The notes: generated by a model from the letters alone, not told the origin. Positions 30,175 through 41,847 are shown, counted from the first letter of the stretch. The stretch: DNA of 64,000 nt from Nematopogon swammerdamellus (GCA_946902875.1 OX336340.1:789501-853500); one strand, 5' to 3'. A program made the numbers and translations.

Positions 30175-30305
30175 AAGAAAAACTTTATTTCTCCAAAAAA
30201 GTTTCACGGAAACAAGCTGGATAAATAATTTTCATGAGGGGCAAAGGCGGACATCCTCCCTTTAGGAATTTTTTCCTGTCGATCTTTGGATATTTGAGAG
30301 CCGTA
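30175..30305 (-). repeat. Repeat E
   Basis: AAAACTTTATTTCTCC, then ATGAGGGGCAAAGGCGGACA and GATCTTTGGATATTTGAGA. Confidence 0.6.
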
Positions 30306-30438
30306 TGTAATGAAATATAAGTGGGTAGTAGCCGTGTGGGAGAAATATAATTATTATACTATAATATAAATTAGCAGATACTAGTTAATAAAAAAGTATA
30401 CATACATTCATAAGAATTACCTACAGTTTATATAAGAT

Positions 30439-30645
30439 GTTTTTATGGAAACCGATACGGTTGGCTACATCATCTACCTGCAACATCCGTGATGTCAGTT
30501 CATAACACGTGCTTCCCTTCGGTCGTGCCGGCTAGACTGAAGTAGACAGAAAACATGAACTGTTTACATAGCCGTTTCGATGGACTTTTCATTCAGTGCG
30601 TTGTTGGTACCAACTCGGGCGGGTTGAACCCTACCCCCAAGTAAG
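30439..30645 (-). repeat. SINE-A, 3' two thirds
   Basis: GGAAACCGATACGGTTGGCT through GGCGGGTTGAACCCTACCCC with a ~25-base internal deletion. Confidence 0.8.
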
Positions 30646-30699
30646 ATAATATAATTCCTAAATATATACATGCATTCTTGCCTATTCAGGCTTAAAATA

Positions 30700-31100
30700 T
30701 TTTTGAAGTGAAAACTTCTTTAGCGGCGCTTGGCACTTTTTTAGGTGGGTAAAAAATTTTAAAGTCGCGTCAGATCGCGAAAAGCGTCAGTCCGTCCTTA
30801 AGTCATTGCATTAAGGGTTAAGTTACGAGTGGCTCGGGATCAATTCTGTTCGTCTCTCAGTGACAGTAAAGCCGAAAGCGAATCAAGGGAATCCGATATT
30901 CGTTTGGTCGTTTATGTGATTTCGTGGCTCAATGTTAAGAGTGTAGGATTTGTATTTTTTTGACCATGGGTTCGAATCCGTCAAATTTGTTTTTCTTTTT
31001 TAAGCAATGTTACGGTGTTTAAATTTTTTTAGGGTGTTTAGTTTTTTTTTATAACCACCTAAGAATTATTTTCGGAAATACAAAAAGTTTTCACTTCTGT
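30700..31100. mobile_element. Putative MITE with a tRNA-like segment
   Basis: TTTGAAGTGAAAACTTCTTT (about 30701) and AAAGTTTTCACTTCTGTCGG (about 31084) are inverted. Inside, GGTTCGAATCC (about 30969-30979) with an upstream TGGCTCAATG resembles tRNA promoter boxes. Boundaries and target duplication are unclear. A diverged end of the same type occurs at 40745. Confidence 0.4.
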
Positions 31101-31159
31101 CGGCACTCCCGGAGTGCAACTGGGGTTTTTTTTTCACTTTTTTTTACTGATACTGTTCA

Positions 31160-31252
31160 ATCTATTCGGACTGGCACCTCCTCCAAGGTGATATTTGTGT
31201 CTGAGGCTCCGACTTCAAGCACAGCCACCCAATTCGGGTGCAATAAAAATAA
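31160..31252 (+). repeat. SINE-B 3' end, degenerate
   Basis: AAGGTGATATTTGTGTCTGA and CACAGCCACCCAATTCGGGT align loosely with the SINE-B end. Confidence 0.5.
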
Positions 31253-31659
31253 AACAAGATCAGTAGCCGCTCTACTATCTCAAGTATCTTTGTTTCAGAT
31301 TCTGATATTTATTACGCCATAAAGAACCTCTCTACCTAACTCAACTACCTAAAACCCTTCCCGAAATACAGCCGGTCGGTCCACTGTCTACGATAATATC
31401 AACATTCTTATATCGACATTGTTGATTGCTTACCGTTATCTTGGTCAATATCGATTCGATACTCTTTTTGGGCACATTGTAATATTTGTTTAGGCTGTCT
31501 ATAAGTAAACACATGTGACCACTATCGCACTGTGATTTGAGTAAACTGAATCGATAAGATATTAAGAAATACTTTTCAATTGGTGTTCACTCTCTCATAT
31601 TTTTCCTTCTTATATAGAACCTAACATCGTTGTGTATAGTATTGTCAGCCTTTCCTTAT
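31253..31659. other. Unassigned spacer
   Basis: Nothing recognised. Confidence 0.45.
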
Positions 31660-31870
31660 TATACAAAGGTTGACTGAAAGAATTCACTTGCAGTGATAAG
31701 TCAATAAGTCCGCCTTTGCGCACTCCTATAGTTTAGAAGTACCTATTCTAAATTTCTATTTCTTCAGTATGTTATCTTCTGTCTTCTGTAGGTATCTTTG
31801 TTAGTATTTTGTGTGCAATAAAGTTTTTCTATTCTATTATATTCTGTTCTGTTATGTTCTGTTCTGTTCT
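31660..31870 (+). repeat. Repeat E with 3' end and (TTCTG)n
   Basis: ACAAAGGTTGACTGAAAGAA, AATAAGTCCGCCTTTGCGCA, then CAATAAAGTTTTTCTATTCT and a TTCTG microsatellite. This shows the complete 3' end of repeat E. Confidence 0.6.
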
Positions 31871-32734
31871 TGTTTATTTTCGTGTACTGATATTAAAATT
31901 AAATAAAACTTTAGTACTTAGACAGAATAAATAGAAAATACTTGAAATTGCTCCAAAATCTATTTACACAGAAACAAACTCAACAGAATATAATTTTCAT
32001 GAAGTGCAAAGGAAGTGCAAAATGTAAGTTATACAAAAAAAAAAACTATATTACACGATTTTTCCTTAAAGATTGAATTTTTGCAAAACACTAATATATT
32101 AGATGACAAACACATACAGAATATTCATTTGGATCGATGAAATATTTATTTATGTCATTGTGTGTTCTGGCGAAAAAAAATATCTGAATCTTAAACCCTA
32201 CCACTGATTAAGCTGAAGGTCCTAATTATATTGTAATGTAGTTATATTGAGTATGTATACATAGTACGTATATGTAAAGGGAGTCTCATTCATTGTTTAC
32301 AATGTAGTCACGTTTTGTGAACACTGGCGCAGGTGCTAAGGTCTTTATTCACATTATGAATCGTTAATACATCGATCACGACTTCGATTTCGTCGAATCA
32401 TCTAATAATATTTTATTCATATCCAAAAAATAAAGTTTAATACCTCAGCTGCGCCCAGATAATTACTGTATGGAATAAAACCCTCGCACTTACAGCGGTG
32501 ATTGCGATCACGGAGAAAATAGGTAGACAGTAGCTCTAATTTCTAGTAAAACATGTTTCGTCACTACAGTGAGTAGCGGGGGAAGGCAAAACTTCTTACA
32601 AATTAAAATTCAACAAATTAAAATTTTATTCACAAATACAAGAAAAAATATGTATAATATGAAATAAAATACAAATAATTATATAAAATAAAAATAAATT
32701 ATAAACTTACATACTTACCCCACCAATGCATACA
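31871..32734. other. Unassigned AT-rich spacer
   Basis: Nothing recognised beyond short E-like pieces (about 31980-32010). Confidence 0.45.
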
Positions 32735-32998
32735 TACGTACCATCAGACTCTATCCCGAAAATCGGGATAAGCAGAGTAATCTGTGCTGCAAGAAACTCT
32801 GTTCACGGAGTTTCTTGTAGCACAAACTACTCTGCTTACATTACAGCACAAGACCAAAAACCAAGCTCAAAGTATTAAGACAAGAGAAGGTTACCTACTC
32901 ACCTAATGTTTGACTGTCGAAGGACCGAGTCAAGGTGAGAGGTGGCTAATCTGTCGCCTGTTAGCACGGCATCTTGTCTTTATCCCTTAGTCCACCAA
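32735..32998 (-). repeat. Repeat C, rearranged
   Basis: CATACGTACCATCAGACTCT through GACCGAGTCAAGGTGAGAGG. A CAAGAAACTCTGTTCACGGA hairpin at 32799-32832 replaces part of the middle. Confidence 0.7.
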
Positions 32999-32999
32999 T

Positions 33000-33780
33000 C
33001 ACGCACCATTTAACTCCATGTGCGCCGGGTCGCGCGCGAGCACTCCGCGGACGCGAACTTTGAGGAAATATTATATAGAGTGATCGCTCCGAAGACATAT
33101 ACAGAGAAGCGGTGTTCCAGCGGCTGAGGTATGGGGTAAGGTAGCGGGGAGGCGGTGCGCGGAGTCGAGCGGAAGAGGGGAGCGCGCGCGGGACGGGAAG
33201 CGTGCGGGAGACGGTCTGGTGGCCGATGCGGGGGGCTCGCACCGGGCGGGAAGCGTGCGGGAGAGAGGCAAAGGGAGAACGATCGCACTCGTGCGTCGGT
33301 GTGCATATTGTCTTTTCATTCTAATACTTCATCTCCAGATTCGCCATCGCACCTTCCCATCGACGAAGACGTGTAAATGTATTAGTTGAAAGTAGGTGAG
33401 GTGCGATCGCAGCAGGCAGGCGACGACTGCGCGCTGCGGCCTCTCGCGCTCGACTAAGAGACTTGAGGATCGTGAACCGCAACTCGGTGGAACATGTAGA
33501 TTTATCTAGTACATAATATATCTTTGGACGCGACCTATCACCTATGCAATGCCGCGTCCCCCACGATGACGTTTCCCCCCAGTTCGTGAGCGCGTACCCA
33601 GTTTGCTAAAAGCAACTCCTCTCTAACTATTACGTCCGTGATTGCGATCGATTCGGCGGCGTCCAGTGTGCAGTTCGGAGGGTAGATTTAAAAAGCAGTG
33701 ACACATCTGCCCTCCCGCGATCCGCAGAGGAGTGAGAGTGCGTGCGGAGGCGTGACCCTCCTGCCTGCGTTCGAAATCTA
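33000..33780. promoter_or_regulatory. GC-rich promoter-like region
   Basis: About 780 bases of unusually GC-rich, CpG-dense sequence (GGGAGCGCGCGCGGGACGGG) include a TATA-like ATTATATAGAG at about 33069 and AGTAGGTGAGGTGC, a donor-like site, at about 33393. Open frames on both strands reflect composition. It could be a promoter with a non-coding first exon; strand and target are undetermined. Confidence 0.3.
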
Positions 33781-33844
33781 AAAAAGTTTAGATTAAAATA
33801 AATTCATACGCATGCAGAATTTATTTACAATTTCTATACAGATA

Positions 33845-34135
33845 CATACATACATACATACCACACGCTGTATTCCGACAATCGGGTTAAGCAGAGTGAT
33901 CGGTGTTGTGCTGCAAGTACTCTTTTAATTACAGCACAACACCAACCACCACGTTCAGCAATGTATTAGGACAAATTAACTATCAAGCAGCAAGTAAGGC
34001 ACGATGACCCACCTGCTACAAGACTTGGTGGAAAGACCGTGCCAAGGTGAGAGGTGACTATCCTGTCGCCCTTATGCACAGCATCTTGTCCTGATCCCTT
34101 TGTCGCCTTTTACGACATGCACGGGGAGAGATCAC
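33845..34135 (-). repeat. Repeat C, complete
   Basis: ATACATACATACATACCACA through CGCCTTTTACGACATGCACG and GGGAGAGAT. Confidence 0.85.
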
Positions 34136-34231
34136 ACGGTACCAGTACCGACCCCACACAGTACAGTACAGGTATCTATATCTAGACCTAGACAACGACC
34201 CATTTCACGGCGCAATAAAACGGCGTGCTAT

Positions 34232-34490
34232 ATAAGGTCTTTCATTAGTAGGTAACGATACGCTAAGGGGTGTATGTGTATCAGATACTGATCACGTTCC
34301 CATATAAATTGTTTTGTTTACGATATAAAAACATACTTATTAAGGTGAATACGCTCACTTCACGTATTAAATTTGAGGAGTGAGTAGTTTTTATATCGTA
34401 AAAAAAATTGGTATGAGAACGTGATCAGTATCTGATACACATACACCCCTTAGCGTATCGTTACCTACTATTGAATGATCTTATATAACG
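34232..34490. mobile_element. ~259-bp foldback MITE
   Basis: Arms of about 100 bases (34232-34332 and 34391-34490) share GGTAACGATACGCTAAGGGG, TGTATGTGTATCAGATACTG and ATCACGTTC. The loop is about 58 bases. Flanks are TATA-rich, so the target duplication may be TA. Confidence 0.75.
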
Positions 34491-34584
34491 TCAAGCTATC
34501 CTATCTGCTCCCTATGCCTGGTAATTTTGTGTACTTTAGGGCATGGCACAAATTCCGGGTACACAGAGTACGATACGCCACGTC

Positions 34585-34800
34585 ATTATTATTTTTTTAT
34601 TTAAACTGGCGCGGTTGGCTACATTACCTACACCATCTGTGATGTCAGCCCTAACACCTTGGTTAACTAGGTGGCATATAAGAATTAAGAACTATGAAAT
34701 AAGAACTAGGTGGCATATCAGTGCTTCCCTTCGCCCATGCCGGCCTATTTACATAGCCGTTTCGACTGACATTTAATTCAGTGCAGTGGTATCAACCCGG
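34585..34800 (-). repeat. SINE-A with a 41-base internal duplication
   Basis: Near the middle, AACTAGGTGGCATAT occurs twice (about 34666 and 34707) around AAGAATTAAG-type filler. Confidence 0.7.
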
Positions 34801-35296
34801 TACACGCGTAATCTTTCAACATGACCTTCTAATTGCGAAGGTAGTGCTAAAACTACTTTAATGGATGGAACCAATGCAGACGTCATTTCCCTTTCTACAA
34901 TTCGCCCGTGTACAACCCTATAGCCATTACTACAACCCGGAAATATAGGACTTATTATTTGTGCTCATTATGACATATCGATGTGCAAATATATAACCAC
35001 AGAGCAAGAAAACGTCGGCCGTCGATCGCGGTTCTGTGGATATAGCGAAGCAGTACTTTATCAAATCAAAAGATAAACGCTCAACGAATTTCTTGTCATG
35101 TTACATGTGGGTAGATAGTAAAACGGCGACGTCGGTCGGCTTGTCAGTGTCGACTGGACGTGCGTGATGCGATCCCCGTCTGTGTCGGGCTGCGGTCCGG
35201 GTCGAACCAGTGCTGCCAGTTCTGACGGTCGAAACGCGCTTATTTTGTAGTTAAAACGCGCTAAAAAGCGCCAAAATATACTTAATTCGAGCTAGT
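34801..35296. other. Unassigned spacer
   Basis: Nothing recognised. Confidence 0.45.
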
Positions 35297-35490
35297 TTAA
35301 GGATTCCGCACTGTACTGGTACGGAAGCCTATTACGAAGCTTACGTCGTCCGCCTGTCCGTCATACCTTTAAAAGACTAACTTTTGATCTATAATAGGAA
35401 GGTAGCTGGTTGAAATATTCACAGATTATGTATTATTATGGCGGATATGTTAAAAAATAATAAAATAAAACAAAAAGTAAAAAGTCCATG
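35297..35490 (+). repeat. Repeat D 5' half
   Basis: AAGGATTCCGCACTGTACTG, GAAGCCTATTACGAAGCTTA, then GTTGAAATATTCACAG. Confidence 0.6.
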
Positions 35491-35559
35491 ATTCTAATTC
35501 AACGGGAAGTACCCTATAGATCTTTATGAGTGAGTTTACGAGCATCCAAATATATGACA

Positions 35560-35757
35560 CCTTTCCTTGCATTGATTTAGAAGCTTGCATTTTTTACATC
35601 TCCAAAGCGATCGTAGATTAGGATTAGATATTTCAACTTGTTACCGCTACCGGTTCCTAAGAAAAAGGGTCTTAAGAGACGGAAAGACGGACGGACATCA
35701 GAGTGATCCTACAAGGATTCCGATTTTAGTTTTTAGTTACGGAACCCTAAAAATATA
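35560..35757 (-). repeat. Repeat D-like subtype
   Basis: GTTACGGAACCCTAAAAATA at the right edge with ACGGACGGACATCAGAGTGA. Same subtype as 7103-7245. Confidence 0.5.
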
Positions 35758-36633
35758 TGAGGAATTTCCTATTAAAAATATAATGCTAGCTAAAAAAATA
35801 AAACTAGCCAGTAGTAGCCAGTAGAATACAATGCTAATAGTATGGAAAGGAACGTTGTAACGTTTCTTCAAATGAAGGCATTATAATACGTTCTCATTAT
35901 TACCCTGCAACTAGCAGTAGTTTGCGCTGACGAGTTTGAAAAATAGATTATCTTTATGTTTAGAAAGGCGCTAGTTTTAGCGCCTAGCGCCTTTTAGACG
36001 CGAGAGAAGCGCTAGATCCGGCGCGAAGGTGGCAACACTAGTCGAACTGGCTATTCTCCAGAATAGCGACCGCTCCGCAGGACGTGTGTGTGCGCCATGC
36101 ATTATGGATGTGACCTTCCGGTGAATATTCCGAGGATATTCCGCGAGGGGAGATAAGCCGCGTCTCTGAGCCACTCGTTCACGTTCAGCGTAATGCGAAA
36201 CAGAACTGGCGATTTTAAATAGGGACGCGTATGCTGTTTTAGGGATGGATGCTTTCCGATTATTTATTTACGTTTTATATGTTATTGCAGGCATGTTGCT
36301 ATTGAGTTATATATGGAGGGCTTTATATCACAGAACAAACATTATGATATCACAAAATTAGGTAGCTTTAAGAAACACTGTTTCACTTTGTGCGCACACA
36401 AAAATTAATGTGTTCTAGTTGCTTAAAATTTAATTAATTACCTACCTTTTTTTGCATATATTTCACTTCTTTTTTGTTTTGTTTTTTTAGTACTAGGGTT
36501 GAAAACATCTTTTATAATTTTGCCTAATTGTGGAAACTTTACTGGTTTATGTTCTTCCTATATGTCTATTTGATTTAAGATATTTATAACTGTCTTTCCT
36601 TACAATAAATAAACACCGAAATAAGATCTGTTG
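35758..36633. other. Unassigned spacer
   Basis: Nothing recognised. A short palindrome (GGCGCTAGTTTTAGCGCCTA, 35967-35986) stands out. Confidence 0.45.
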
Positions 36634-36635
36634 TA

Positions 36636-37358
36636 AAGCCTGACCAGGAATATATGAGGGGCCGGGGCCGCCATATTGCGGAATTTCGTTGGAACTATAT
36701 AATTTCTTACACTGGCCACAATGATGTTTGATGCTTGATAATCTGTTGTCAATGTTTTTGCAAAAAATTGCTTCTGAACTGACATTTAGGTAAAACGTTA
36801 TGTCATTGTAGTGAGATTGTCATGAATTGGCCGCCGTAATGTACAATTAGGTAATTATTTTTTGTTCTATCCAGGTGTATCTCAAGCATCTATTTACCGA
36901 ATAGCAAACAAAAGAGGGACGTCAATATTATTCGTTCTGAACAAAAAACACTTTTTGACTTTACAGAAATACGAAACGTTCGAATAAAAATAGCTTAGGT
37001 TAAATTTTTCTGAGCTAGAATTTTTATTAAAAAGTTTAGTGTTTCAGCAAGGTCGATTAATAATTTTTTTAATAATTTGTACACTTTGCTTCAAGACATT
37101 ATCTGCAGATACATGGAAAAAATGTTGTGAACATGTAATTGCCAAGGCTAGTTCTTTTTACATTGACATCAAAATTTATATAAAAGATGCATTAAATTAA
37201 AATACATTTTGTATATATTATTGTGTATTTCAGTGCAAAAGTACATTTTGAATGAAAACATCGGCCAATTCAATATGTGCGTACTATACTGAATATTGCT
37301 ATATAAATCTAAAAAGTGGCTCCATCTTGACAGCTCTCATATATTCCTGGTCAGGCTT
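36636..37358. mobile_element. 723-bp non-autonomous DNA transposon, TA target
   Basis: Terminal inverted repeats start AAGCCTGACCAGGAATATAT and match for about 23 bases. Flanking TA at 36634-36635 and 37359-37360. The AT-rich interior lacks a transposase frame. The TA duplication suggests a Tc1/mariner-type source. Confidence 0.75.
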
Positions 37359-37369
37359 TAACTAGGATT

Positions 37370-37588
37370 TATAACCCGTACCACCCCGTACAGTTTGGTT
37401 GCCACCTGAATGAAGGTCGGTCGAACATGGGTCGAACAGTATATGTAAATATGCGTATTGTGTTTTTCGTCCAGTTCAGTGTAGCCGGCACGACCAAACA
37501 GAAGCACTGGCATGGCACCTAGTTCTCCAAAGTGTGACAGGTGTAGACACCGAGGTGTAGAGGTGATGTAGTCAACCATAAAAAAACA
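37370..37588 (+). repeat. SINE-A body and tail, diverged
   Basis: TTTTTCGTCCAGTTCAGTGT then AGCCGGCACGACC, and GATGTAGTCAACC directly followed by ATAAAAAA. Confidence 0.7.
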
Positions 37589-37763
37589 TTAACTTATAAA
37601 TACTAGTTGAACTTAAAATCAACACAAATAATTTCCAAAATGCTCGAATCAACCATTTCTCTTGAATAACCTCGTAAACACGAACGCAAGAGAGTCTCCC
37701 AAGCGAGAGATGCCTCTCCCATTATAACCGCCTCCACATTCGCCTCACTAACCCCAAACTCGG

Positions 37764-37836
37764 CCGGGATTCGAACTCCGTACTCTCCGGAGCGCGCGGT
37801 GGATGCCGCAATCTACCAATTACCACTCGTCGGGGC
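37764..37836 (-). repeat. tRNA-like sequence, probably a SINE head
   Basis: On the minus strand a box A-like TGGTAATTGGTAG and a box B-like GTTCGAATCCC are about 40 bases apart, as in tRNAs. I could not close a convincing cloverleaf, so I do not call a tRNA gene. Confidence 0.45.
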
Positions 37837-38433
37837 CAATGAGGATTCACTCCATTAGCTCCGGGAGAGGAAATTAACAATTGCTTAATAAACTAATAAA
37901 CTCGTCAGCGCTCCTTCAAAACGTCACTCCCAGTTGACTCTTTACGTTGTTGTACAATTGTGCGAGATGTGATGTGTTTATTACTTCTGCCTGTTGCTGC
38001 GACACCAATGTGTTGGGTCACGAACGTTCTTCGTTGCAGGAAACATTGTTTCTAGAACAAATTGAGGTGGGAAGCATAGTATGACACGAATGGAAGAGAA
38101 TATAGAAAAAAAAATTTAGGGTTCCGTATGGATAAGGAACCCTAAAAAACATTTTTTACTTAGTACTTTACTTTACTTCAGTAAGGACAGGAAAAGATTT
38201 TTAAAATTTATCTTAAATACATTCATAGAGACAGTGGAGCGTAAATGCACGGGCAGATAATTCCAGAGGCGAGCTGTTATACATATGTGCTGAATACATG
38301 TTAGTATTTAGAGGAGTAGAAGTAATTATATAGTGAACAGGTGCGCGCTGTTAGAATCTGGATCTGGAGTGCGTTCGCTCGTTGAGTTCGACGCTTCAGC
38401 CACACCTGGATATTTTCACGCTCACAGTCGGCG
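37837..38433. other. Unassigned spacer with a mini repeat-D palindrome
   Basis: 38117-38152 reads TTTAGGGTTCCGTATGG then ATAAGGAACCCTAAA, the two outer ends of repeat D fused. Otherwise nothing recognised. Confidence 0.45.
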
Positions 38434-39488
38434 CAGAGGCGGACTTTCCTTAAGGCCAACTAGGCCCGGGCCTAGGGCGGCCAGATATTAGGGGCGGCCA
38501 ATCAGCGCCTACTGCTGGAAGCAGTGAGCGCAGGCACAGAATAGAAAGGGTGCCATGCCGGAGCACGTACGTGCGACGTGCGGGAGTGGTGAGCGAACAA
38601 AATAATTTAGCTATGACGAAAAGATAAAATATTGGCGTAAAACTTAAAAAAATAAATACTTTTGCTATATAATGTAAAAATACAACCACTAAACTGAGAA
38701 ATAAAATATTTCTGGCAGGTTAAACCGAACGCAATACAGATTTTCGTACTACTTCACATAATTTGTACCTACGCTGTAAACTTTTCAGTAATAGTGGAGG
38801 ATTTAGTGCGATAGTTTGTATGGACACCCTGCATTTTTACTTAGAAGGCTCATACTTGCAACAGTTGTTCCTTAGGTGCTCCTGAGTGGATTTCCACCGG
38901 TAGACCGGGTCACCGCGGGGGTGGCGGGGGGAGGGGGTGGAAGTTTGCTTCTGCCGCGCTTCACTTTGTACCCTATTCCTTCAAAACTATAGGTATTAGG
39001 GCAAGTATGATGTCATTTTCGGATAACTCAAGGATGACGGATTCATTTCTGGAAGAAACATTTTGCCTTTCTATACAAAAAAATATAAATATTAGGCTAA
39101 ACTCACAAAACGTGAAATTTTTTTTTTTAAATAAACGTCTTTACTTTTGAACTACTAAAGATAAAGATAAATAAAAAATATGTGCTAAAAGCTGCATTTA
39201 CCAGGATTACAAATATATAAATTTTATTGGAATGGAGTAATAACAAGTGAGTGAAAAAAAAATCTAAACTGTGCGGTGTATTTACATTTTGAGGCGAACA
39301 TCGCGAAAACAGTACCTAGGTGATACGTGATAATTATTATTATTATACATTTGTACAATTATTGCTAATTAAACATTAAATTATTCACATACACACACAC
39401 ACACCCTCAAATACACACACACATACCTACCTTACCCATGTTTGTGATTGCTACCTAAAGTAAATGCTTTATATTTATTACCATTCGT

Positions 39489-39660
39489 AATTTTTTTATG
39501 GAAACTGACACGGTTGGCTACATCACCTACAACATCCGTGATGTCAGCCCATAACACCGGGTGAACTAGGTGCCATGTCAGTGCTTCCCTTTATTTCGCG
39601 CCGGCTACACTGAACTGGACAGAAAACACGAACTATTCGCATAGCCGTTTCGACCGATTT
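39489..39660 (-). repeat. SINE-A inside the left transposon arm
   Basis: 5'-truncated SINE-A with the same truncation point and same flanks (TTCTATTAA) as the copy in the right arm at 40868-41043. Confidence 0.85.
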
Positions 39661-39841
39661 CTATTAACATAAACATAAACTTCTATTAACAGTTTATATT
39701 AGTTCTATTAATTTGTAGATTATTTATTAGGTACGTAGTAAGTACGTACCTATGCCTACTTACCTATATCCATTAGAGCCGAGCGGGCGGGGGATATCTG
39801 CGGGGTGCGTATGATTCTAGTCGCCCCCCCGCGCGTATAAG

Positions 39842-40735
39842 AGCGACAAAAAAAATATAACCAGAGAAAAACGTGGCACTGGACAAAAAACACTGGTGTC
39901 TGCTGCGGCCAAAATACCTAAAGGCTGGGGGAATTTCCTAAGGGACAATTCAAACAAAGAAGGACTGTTTCACTTGCTTTCAATACTCTGCCAATCCTAC
40001 GCAAACGAAATTGAGAATGGGAAAGAAGTTTGCATCACGGATGGGCCAAATATTTTCACCAACATCACCCGTGCCCGTGACACACAGCAATTAGCCCCGT
40101 GTAATCATGAAGAGGCGGATACTCGTATGATGGGCTCAACAAAAATTATGCTACGTACTGTAGATACCGATGTCGTCGTGCTGGCAGTTGCACAGGTGCA
40201 AAAATTACCTTAGCTTGAAGAGCTGTGGGTGCACATAGGTACTGGAAAACAACCACCAATACCTTTCAGACAGTCAGTCAGTCAGTCAGCGTGTAAGCGT
40301 CCACTGCTGGACATGGACTGGAAAACTGGAGATGCCTCCAGTTTTCCTCCAGTCCTCCCGGCCTTCAGCGGTACGGAACCACTGCTTTCCGCCAGTAACT
40401 TTGCTGCCATGATATTGCGACTTCCATAAGTAAAGACTTAAATGTTTGCATTACCTATACCTATAATAAGTATAGACACAATAGATGCTTTATATTATAA
40501 TGTAATTTTTTTACAGTACCACAGAGAGCGAGGGCCTTGCCTCTGTTTCATGCGTTTTCTGGGTGTGACACTGTCTCTTGCTTCAGCGGAAAAGGCAAGA
40601 AAAGTGCTTTTGAAGCATGGGAGGCCTTTCCCGCTTTAACTGAGAGTTTGGTGTCAGCGACTGAAGGGCGGCTCGAAAAGGCAATGACGACGATTGAAAA
40701 ATACGTCGTTATTTTATATGACATGTAGATTTACT
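39842..40735 (+). pseudogene. Transposon-borne PIN/FEN1-like nuclease-type ORF, broken
   Basis: The frame is open from about 39851 and reads KRGTGQKTLVSAAAKIPKGW, NFLRDNSNKEGLF, CNHEEADTRMM (about 40106-40138), RTVDTDVVVLAV (about 40154-40189), a TAG at 40211-40213, then ELWVHIGTGK. About 260 bases of other sequence intervene (40250-40510, with an RTE-like piece). It resumes after a splice-like TTTTTTACAG as RALPLFHAFSGCDTVSCFSG KGKKSAFEAW to a stop at 40726. I recall this protein type from repeat-rich animal genomes, uncharacterised. The acidic motifs EEADT, DTDV and GCD followed by GKGKK recall FEN1/PIN nucleases (EAEA, DSD, GCDY-GIGPK). That fold assignment is inference. Confidence 0.6.
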
Positions 40736-40867
40736 AATATTTTTTTGAAGTGGATACTTCTTTGTTCGCTATATGGGCCCCCCTTTTCAGAACTTCTACG
40801 TCACTTCCGGAACGACTTTTTGAACTAATATAACTAATATAAACTGTTAATAGAACTTTATGAAATT

Positions 40868-41043
40868 AATAGAACTTCGGTCGAAACGGCTCTATGAATA
40901 GTTCGTGTTTTCCGTCCAGTTCAGTGTAGCCGGCGCAAAATGAAGGGAAGCACTGACATGGCACCTAGTGCACCCGGTGTTATGGGCTGACATCACGGAT
41001 GTTGTAGGTGATGTAGCCAACCGTGTCAGTTTCCATAAAAAAA
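40868..41043 (+). repeat. SINE-A inside the right transposon arm
   Basis: Mirror copy of 39489-39660. It starts at CGGTCGAAACGGC and ends in an A-tract. Confidence 0.85.
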
Positions 41044-41847
41044 AATGACGACATGGTAATAATATAAAGCATTTACTTTAGGTAGCAATCACCAACATGG
41101 GTAAGGTAGGTATGTGTGTGTATGTGGGGGTGGGTGTGTGTGTATGTGAATAATTAAATGTTTAATCAGCAATAATTTTACAAATGTATAATAATAATAA
41201 TTATCACGTATAACCTAGGTTATGTTGTTACTGTTTTCAAATTCACTACGCATCTTAGCACGATGTTCGCCTCAAAATGTACATACACGGCACTGTTTTG
41301 AATTTTTTTTCACTCACTTATTATGACGCCATTCCAATACAATTTATATATTTGTAATCCTGGTAAATGCAGCTTTTAGCACATATTTTTTATTTATCTT
41401 TATCTTTAGTAGTTTAAGAGTAAACGACGTTTATTTAAAAAAAATATTTTCACGTTTTGTGAGTTTTGCCTAATATTTATATTTTTTTGTATAGAAAGGC
41501 AAAATGTTTCTTCCAGAAATGAATCCGTCATCCTTGAGTTATCCGAAAATGACATCACACTTGCCCTAATACCTATAGTTTTGAAGGAATAGGGTACAAA
41601 GTGAAGCGCGGCAGAAGCAAACTTCCACCCCCTCCCCCCGCCACCCCCGCGGTGACCCCCGATGTCTACCGGTGGAAATCCACTCAGGAGCACCTAAGGA
41701 ACAACTGTTGCAAGTATGAGCCTTCTAAGTAAAAATGCAGGGTATATCGCACTAAATCCTCCACTATAAGGGGCGGCTGGACTAAACGGCCTAGGGCGGC
41801 CAAGGCTGCTAGTCCGCCTCTGAGTCGGCGATTAGCTATATACCACC

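Larger units (their letters stand above)
38434..41822. mobile_element. hAT-like DNA transposon with kilobase inverted arms
   Basis: Termini start CAGAGGCGGACT on both strands. A perfect 8-bp target duplication AGTCGGCG flanks it (38426-38433, 41823-41830). Both are typical of hAT-type elements. Subterminal CTAGGGCGGCC and GGGGCGGC motifs repeat at each end. Arms 38434-39705 and 40826-41822 are inverted copies of each other apart from about 250 bases missing from the right arm (left 38510-38765). The centre (39706-40825) holds a broken plus-strand ORF. No hAT transposase domain was recognised, so the superfamily rests on ends and target size. Confidence 0.85.

Noticed and set aside
40229..40429. 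Treating 40250-40510 as part of the nuclease-like ORF
   Set aside because: The translated sequence does not fit the protein. The DNA matches RTE-type LINE ends seen at 25.97 and 63.55 kb, so it is inserted or intronic.
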